Below are positions 60,656 to 64,000 of a stretch of DNA of 64,000 nucleotides, one piece after another. A program made the translations under genes and the position numbers. The stretch comes from Cyanobacteria bacterium SZAS-4 (lineage in GTDB: Bacteria; Cyanobacteriota; Vampirovibrionia; Obscuribacterales; Obscuribacteraceae): positions 235,681-299,680 of the forward strand of contig JAFEAT010000015.1 of the NCBI GenBank assembly GCA_018266255.1. Reading direction: 5' to 3'. The notes beneath the pieces were generated by a model, which made no database searches, was not told where the DNA came from, and saw nothing but the letters and a program-made list of their open reading frames with translations. The number at the start of each line of letters is the position of its first letter. Position 1 is the stretch's first letter.

Positions 60656-61031
60656 CTGACTGTATCCGCGCTGCTGACTTACGGATTGTTCTGCCAAGAA
60701 GCAATTACGCAAAATGTTACCCCACCGTGAAAGCTACATTATAGGTATAAACGACTCGATCAGCAATGAAAAATACTAGCGGTAATCTCTGTAAAAGCGC
60801 ATTGACGCTCAATCTATACAAACTGGATCATATGGGTATACACGGGAACATATTGAAGACGTATGCCACACGCTGTGTTTTGGGGAAATAAAATTCCATT
60901 ACACAACCGTGTTTATTCAGTTAAACATGTTTGAGTTTATGCCGCTGACTTTGGGCAATGGTCGCTTAACCAACCTTTTTGAGAGCCGGTTTGGAACCGG
61001 CGGTCCCAGCCAGCTTGGACTCCGTTGCTCG
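60656..61031. other. 376-bp intergenic region between amidase and mnmA
   Basis: AT-rich upstream region of the amidase (minus strand promoter presumed), with TATA-like blocks such as CATTATAGGTATAAA near 60735 and TATGGGTATACA near 60835. The mnmA-proximal end holds a REP-like element. No ORF is convincing. Confidence 0.45.
60983..61024. repeat. REP-like element after mnmA
   Basis: GCCGGTT-TGG-AACCGGC (60985-61001) followed by GGTCCCAGCCAGCTTGGA, a degenerate second arm. Same order and spacing as the element at 49707. It ends within 10 bp of the mnmA stop. Confidence 0.75.
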
Positions 61032-62186
61032 TTAGTCGATCCAGCCGCCGCCGAATATATAGGTGTCGTCCAGGTCGAAGATGCCCAGGACTTGGCCGGG
61101 CGTGATTGCTGGTTGTGGATCGGTGAATGTTACTTTTACTTGTCTGTTGCTCAGCGGAATTACGCGCCCTGGCACAGCTTCGCTGTTGTAGCGAATTTTC
61201 ACCAACGCGTCGAATGGCCCGTCAGGAATTTCGTCCATCAGCCAGTTCATATCTGATGCCGTCAATTCAGTTCTATATAGAGCTTCTTTCGGTCCGGCAA
61301 ATACCACACGCAATTCAGGGTCTAACGACGTGACATAGAGTGGCTCAGGATAAGCGATTCCAAGCCCCTTACGTTGACCGATTGTGTAGTTGTGCGTGCC
61401 TTTGTGTTCACCAAGCACGTCACCAGTGATGGTGTGAATGATGGCACCAGGAGCTTCCACCAGAAAGTTCGAGAGATAAGTTTGTGTCGTCGTTCCTTTC
61501 GGAATGAAACACAGATCTTGGCTGTCTGGGCGGTTTGCAGAAGCTAATCCGTTTTCGACCGCAATCGCTCTGATCTGTTCTTTTGTATAGTCACCCAGTG
61601 GCAACAACGTCGAACGAAGTTGCTCCATGGTGATGCCCCACAGAACGTAAGCCTGGTCTTTTGTTCGATCGAGAGCGCGCCCCAATCGAGGTCCGTTCTC
61701 AGTCTCGATCACACGCGCGTAGTGTCCAGTCGCCATATACTTCGCGTGCAGTAGTTTCTTCCCATAATTGAGAAGCGCTCCCCACTTGATCAAAGTATTG
61801 CAAAGACTGCACGGCAGCGGTGTTCGCGCGCGCGCATAAGATTCATGGAATTGATCGATGATTTGGCTTTTAAATAACTCGCGCAAATCAACGGCGTGAT
61901 GCTCGATGCCGAGTTGTTCGCAAACTCTTGCCGCATCGACCATGCCAGTGTCGCAACAACGGCTTCCTGACTTGATCAGCCAGCCTGTCACGCCAACAAC
62001 ATCGTAGCCTTGTTGTTGCAAGAGCAATGCGGTGGTGCTACTGTCCACGCCACCACTCATAGCGACGGCGACACGCGTTTTGTTCGCCGGCACTGGGCTG
62101 ACTTCGCGCGCAGAAGCAACGGCGCAGACTTGTTCAATCATTGCTGCGTCGATAACTGGTTCTTGCGTGATTTCTACCGTGCTCAT
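61032..62186 (-). CDS. mnmA: tRNA-specific 2-thiouridylase MnmA
   Basis: 384 residues. MnmA thiolates U34 of Lys, Glu and Gln tRNAs. PP-loop SGGVDSSTTALLL near residue 45; CSLCNTLIKWG near 128 holds one active-site Cys, DSQDLCFIP the second. The FAGPKEALYRTELTASDMNWL tail (in pieces) is the substrate-binding domain. An extension of about 30 residues precedes the PP-loop. The family's GMKNW-type loop here reads VGVTGWLIKSG, with a Cys-Cys pair (RCCDTG) in place of typical residues. It is separated from the upstream TPR gene by a terminator. Confidence 0.96.
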   Translation of the reverse strand: MSTVEITQEPVIDAAMIEQVCAVASAREVSPVPANKTRVAVAMSGGVDSSTTALLLQQQGYDVVGVTGWLIKSGSRCCDTGMVDAARVCEQLGIEHHAVDLRELFKSQIIDQFHESYARARTPLPCSLCNTLIKWGALLNYGKKLLHAKYMATGHYARVIETENGPRLGRALDRTKDQAYVLWGITMEQLRSTLLPLGDYTKEQIRAIAVENGLASANRPDSQDLCFIPKGTTTQTYLSNFLVEAPGAIIHTITGDVLGEHKGTHNYTIGQRKGLGIAYPEPLYVTSLDPELRVVFAGPKEALYRTELTASDMNWLMDEIPDGPFDALVKIRYNSEAVPGRVIPLSNRQVKVTFTDPQPAITPGQVLGIFDLDDTYIFGGGWID

Positions 62187-62202
62187 GTGGCCCGACCTAC
62201 AT

Positions 62203-62232
62203 TCGAAACAATAACGGGCTCGTGGGAGCCCG
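62203..62232 (-). terminator. Intrinsic terminator after the TPR gene
   Basis: On the minus strand CGGGCTC-CCAC-GAGCCCG then TTATTGTTTC; a 7-bp GC stem, 40 bp after the TPR gene stop and just before the mnmA start. Confidence 0.75.
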
Positions 62233-62271
62233 GACTTCCGATTGTACTACAGAATCGCGCCCTATTTACAT

Positions 62272-63756
62272 CTAACCTTTCGGTTCGATACCTAAGCGCC
62301 GCAGCCGACCACGCGCAGTTTCCACGTTCAGCCCATGCGGTGCCACTTTCAGGTAGTGCTCGTACTCCCGCACTGCGTCACGAGTCTTCTCCATCTTCTC
62401 AAGCAGTAAAGCGCGATTGTAATGAATTACCGGCAGTTCGAGACCGGCTTGAGCGATGGCAGATTTATATTCATTGTCGGCATCGACAAGTTTATTTTTC
62501 TTCTTCAAGAGCATAGCAAGCGCGTTGTGAGCAACTGCAATCGGAGTGCGCGTCGCCTTCGCGTCTTCAATCGCCGCCCTAAACTCAGCTTCAGCGTTCT
62601 TATCATCATCGAGCAAACGATAAGTTTGTCCCAGATTGTAATGGGCAGAGGGGAATGGACCTTTCTTGAGCTTGATTGCCTGCTTGTAATAGAGCACCGC
62701 CCGCTCGTAATTCCCATGAGGAGTGGCTCCGCGTTGATGCGCCACAACATAACCCAGATTGTTGTAGAGCACTGGGTCTTCGCCATTCTCCAACATGCTG
62801 TGAATGGCAGCTTCCGCGGGCTTCCAGGCACGGGCTTTAATTAACTTCTCGACACCCGCAATGTCATTGACATCGCCAGCCGGGAGCCCTGTCGAGCCTG
62901 CACTCCTCACATGGTCTAGAAATCGACGCGTATCGGCGGCGTAGCTTGGATCTTTCTCGAACCGCAAAGACATCTCAAGCGCCTTTTCAGCCTCACCCTT
63001 GTTGTTCAGAGCCGCCTCAGCCAACCCAAGATGGTAGTAAGCCATCGCGTATTCAGGCTTGAATTTCACGGCACGACGGGCGTTTTCAGCCGCCAATTCG
63101 TACTTCTTGGTGTTGTAATACATGCGCGCCAGACAGTTGTATGCCATGGCGAAATCAGGGCGGATACGCAGCGCCTGGTTAAAATAATCGATCGCCTCGT
63201 CGTTATGACGCTGGTCAGCCAGTGCATTCGCCAGATTCACCATCGGCTCGACTTTGGCATCGTCGGTTTTAGCCAACTGCAGAGCTTGTCTGTAATGAAC
63301 GATACACTCGTCGAACTTCTCCTGATGGTAGGTTGCCGACCCTAAATTGTTAAGGATGTGCACATTAAGTGGCTCGATCTTCAACCCCTTGGTTAGTTCA
63401 ACCTCAGCCCGTTTAAAGTCGTTCTGGCGCAAATAAGTAGCACCGATTCCGTTGTATGCCCCGGCACAGTTGGGCGCAAGCTTGAGCGCTTCTGCAAACT
63501 GTTTGCGCGCCTCCGCATATTGACCTTTGTCGATCAGGCGATTGCCGGCCATCAGACAATCGTTGACTTCTTTGACGTTGCCGCGGTCTTCCTGCTCGTT
63601 TTGTTGATCGTCAGACGCACCCTGCTGATCGGTTGCCTGCGCCAAAAAATTCTGCTGAGCCGAAACAGGCGGGAATGCGCAAAACGCCGTCGACACTGCA
63701 ATCGCGCTCAGCGCAACTACAGTTCTCACCGCACACTGTTTTTTCTGGAAATTCAA
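62272..63756 (-). CDS. Exported TPR protein
   Basis: 494 residues. Signal peptide about residues 1-33 (TAFCAFPPVSA), an acidic Gln/Asp-rich linker, then about eight TPR units (for example AYNGIGATYLRQNDFKRAEV, ILNNLGSATYHQEKFDECIV). The C-terminus repeats the ending seen in the larger TPR protein: YEHYLKVAPHG then ARGRLRRLG, the same as AxxxYLxxAPTG-AKxRxxxLG. So the two share a common origin for that module. No anchor is visible; an exported scaffold is likely. Start ATG 63756 is the first in a 244-bp gap. Confidence 0.9.
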   Translation of the reverse strand: MNFQKKQCAVRTVVALSAIAVSTAFCAFPPVSAQQNFLAQATDQQGASDDQQNEQEDRGNVKEVNDCLMAGNRLIDKGQYAEARKQFAEALKLAPNCAGAYNGIGATYLRQNDFKRAEVELTKGLKIEPLNVHILNNLGSATYHQEKFDECIVHYRQALQLAKTDDAKVEPMVNLANALADQRHNDEAIDYFNQALRIRPDFAMAYNCLARMYYNTKKYELAAENARRAVKFKPEYAMAYYHLGLAEAALNNKGEAEKALEMSLRFEKDPSYAADTRRFLDHVRSAGSTGLPAGDVNDIAGVEKLIKARAWKPAEAAIHSMLENGEDPVLYNNLGYVVAHQRGATPHGNYERAVLYYKQAIKLKKGPFPSAHYNLGQTYRLLDDDKNAEAEFRAAIEDAKATRTPIAVAHNALAMLLKKKNKLVDADNEYKSAIAQAGLELPVIHYNRALLLEKMEKTRDAVREYEHYLKVAPHGLNVETARGRLRRLGIEPKG

Positions 63757-64000
63757 CTCAATATCTAACGGAATTTGCTATAGAACCTTTCAACATAATA
63801 GCGGGTTACAGAAAGAACGATCCTCGATGGCAATATGCTACGATCTTATATTCCCCGAAATTCCGAGTTCATGATGGGATGGGGCTTTAAGGCACAACAC
63901 GCGCCTTAAAATTTAAAAATCGGTGTCCTTCTATTCAGGTCGAATTTAAAAATATGCGCGAGAACGCTCTTGCAACTGCCTTGCACCAGAGGTTTCTGGA
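63757..64000. other. Right-edge region
   Basis: AT-rich upstream region of the TPR gene. An ATG at 63954 on the plus strand is open to the window edge (MRENALATALHQRF), but 15 codons are too few to judge. No RNA gene was seen. Confidence 0.3.

Noticed and set aside
1..64000. CRISPR array, tRNA, rRNA, phage or IS elements
   Set aside because: Short direct repeats found are 18-48 bp tandem or palindromic elements without unique spacers; no transposase or integrase gene and no convincing tRNA cloverleaf were seen.

Overview
The window is a gene-dense stretch (few gaps over 300 bp) of a bacterial chromosome with middling G+C. No rRNA, tRNA, CRISPR array, phage or transposase gene was seen. Several traits point to the non-photosynthetic cyanobacterial sister lineage (Melainabacteria/Vampirovibrionia, probably Obscuribacterales-like). 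These are many TPR and coiled-coil proteins, membrane-tethered Ser/Thr kinases, a long-form HPF, a bifunctional-nuclease-family protein, a hybrid kinase with a membrane sensor, and repeated GC-rich palindromes at gene ends. The assignment is inference from gene style, not from a marker-gene phylogeny.

Layout. 1-5 kb: the tail of a low-complexity protein, a secreted fasciclin protein, a divergent Nramp transporter, a structured non-coding zone with a 45-residue membrane protein, and a coiled-coil protein. 4.5-12 kb: rarA with a coupled small coiled-coil gene, a tandem pair of MshEN-like (GspE N-terminal-like) repeat proteins, a zinc-ribbon P-loop kinase, a TPR protein, a YeaD-type mutarotase, a lone receiver and a thioredoxin-fold protein. 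12-22 kb: hybrid histidine kinase, YfhO-like membrane protein with a 37-residue leader gene, uvrC, radA, a His/Asp-rich secreted protein, lgt and a bifunctional-nuclease gene.

23-37 kb is the most unusual part. Two divergent operons and a facing third encode two Rieske oxygenases, an AurF-type diiron protein, a second ferritin-like diiron protein, a fatty acid hydroxylase, a [2Fe-2S] ferredoxin, a family-2 glycosyltransferase, a left-handed beta-helix acyltransferase, a GH3-type acyl-amide synthetase, an SDR, a GNAT-like protein, and an amidohydrolase fused to an Mpo1-like (DUF962) domain. Close spacing and start/stop overlaps indicate co-expression. The set looks like a pathway that hydroxylates, activates, conjugates and possibly N-oxygenates a lipid or amino-lipid; the product cannot be read from the sequence.

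37-49 kb: arfB, a CPA1 antiporter, a pentapeptide-repeat protein with a SWIM-like cysteine cluster, two coupled Ser/Thr kinases, a secreted protein, a 1270-residue TPR protein and hpf. 49-64 kb: a TIM-barrel-like secreted protein, the nadE operon (with a FadJ-like protein whose dehydrogenase half looks inactivated, and thpR), a lone receiver, small unknown genes, a secreted amidase, mnmA and a second secreted TPR protein.

A family of GC-rich hairpin repeats occurs four times, each time at the 3' end of a gene, and once supplies the last codons and stop of a kinase gene. Three other short tandem repeats (periods 35, 21 and about 18 bp) are present; the 18-bp repeat duplicates a ribosome binding site and start codon.
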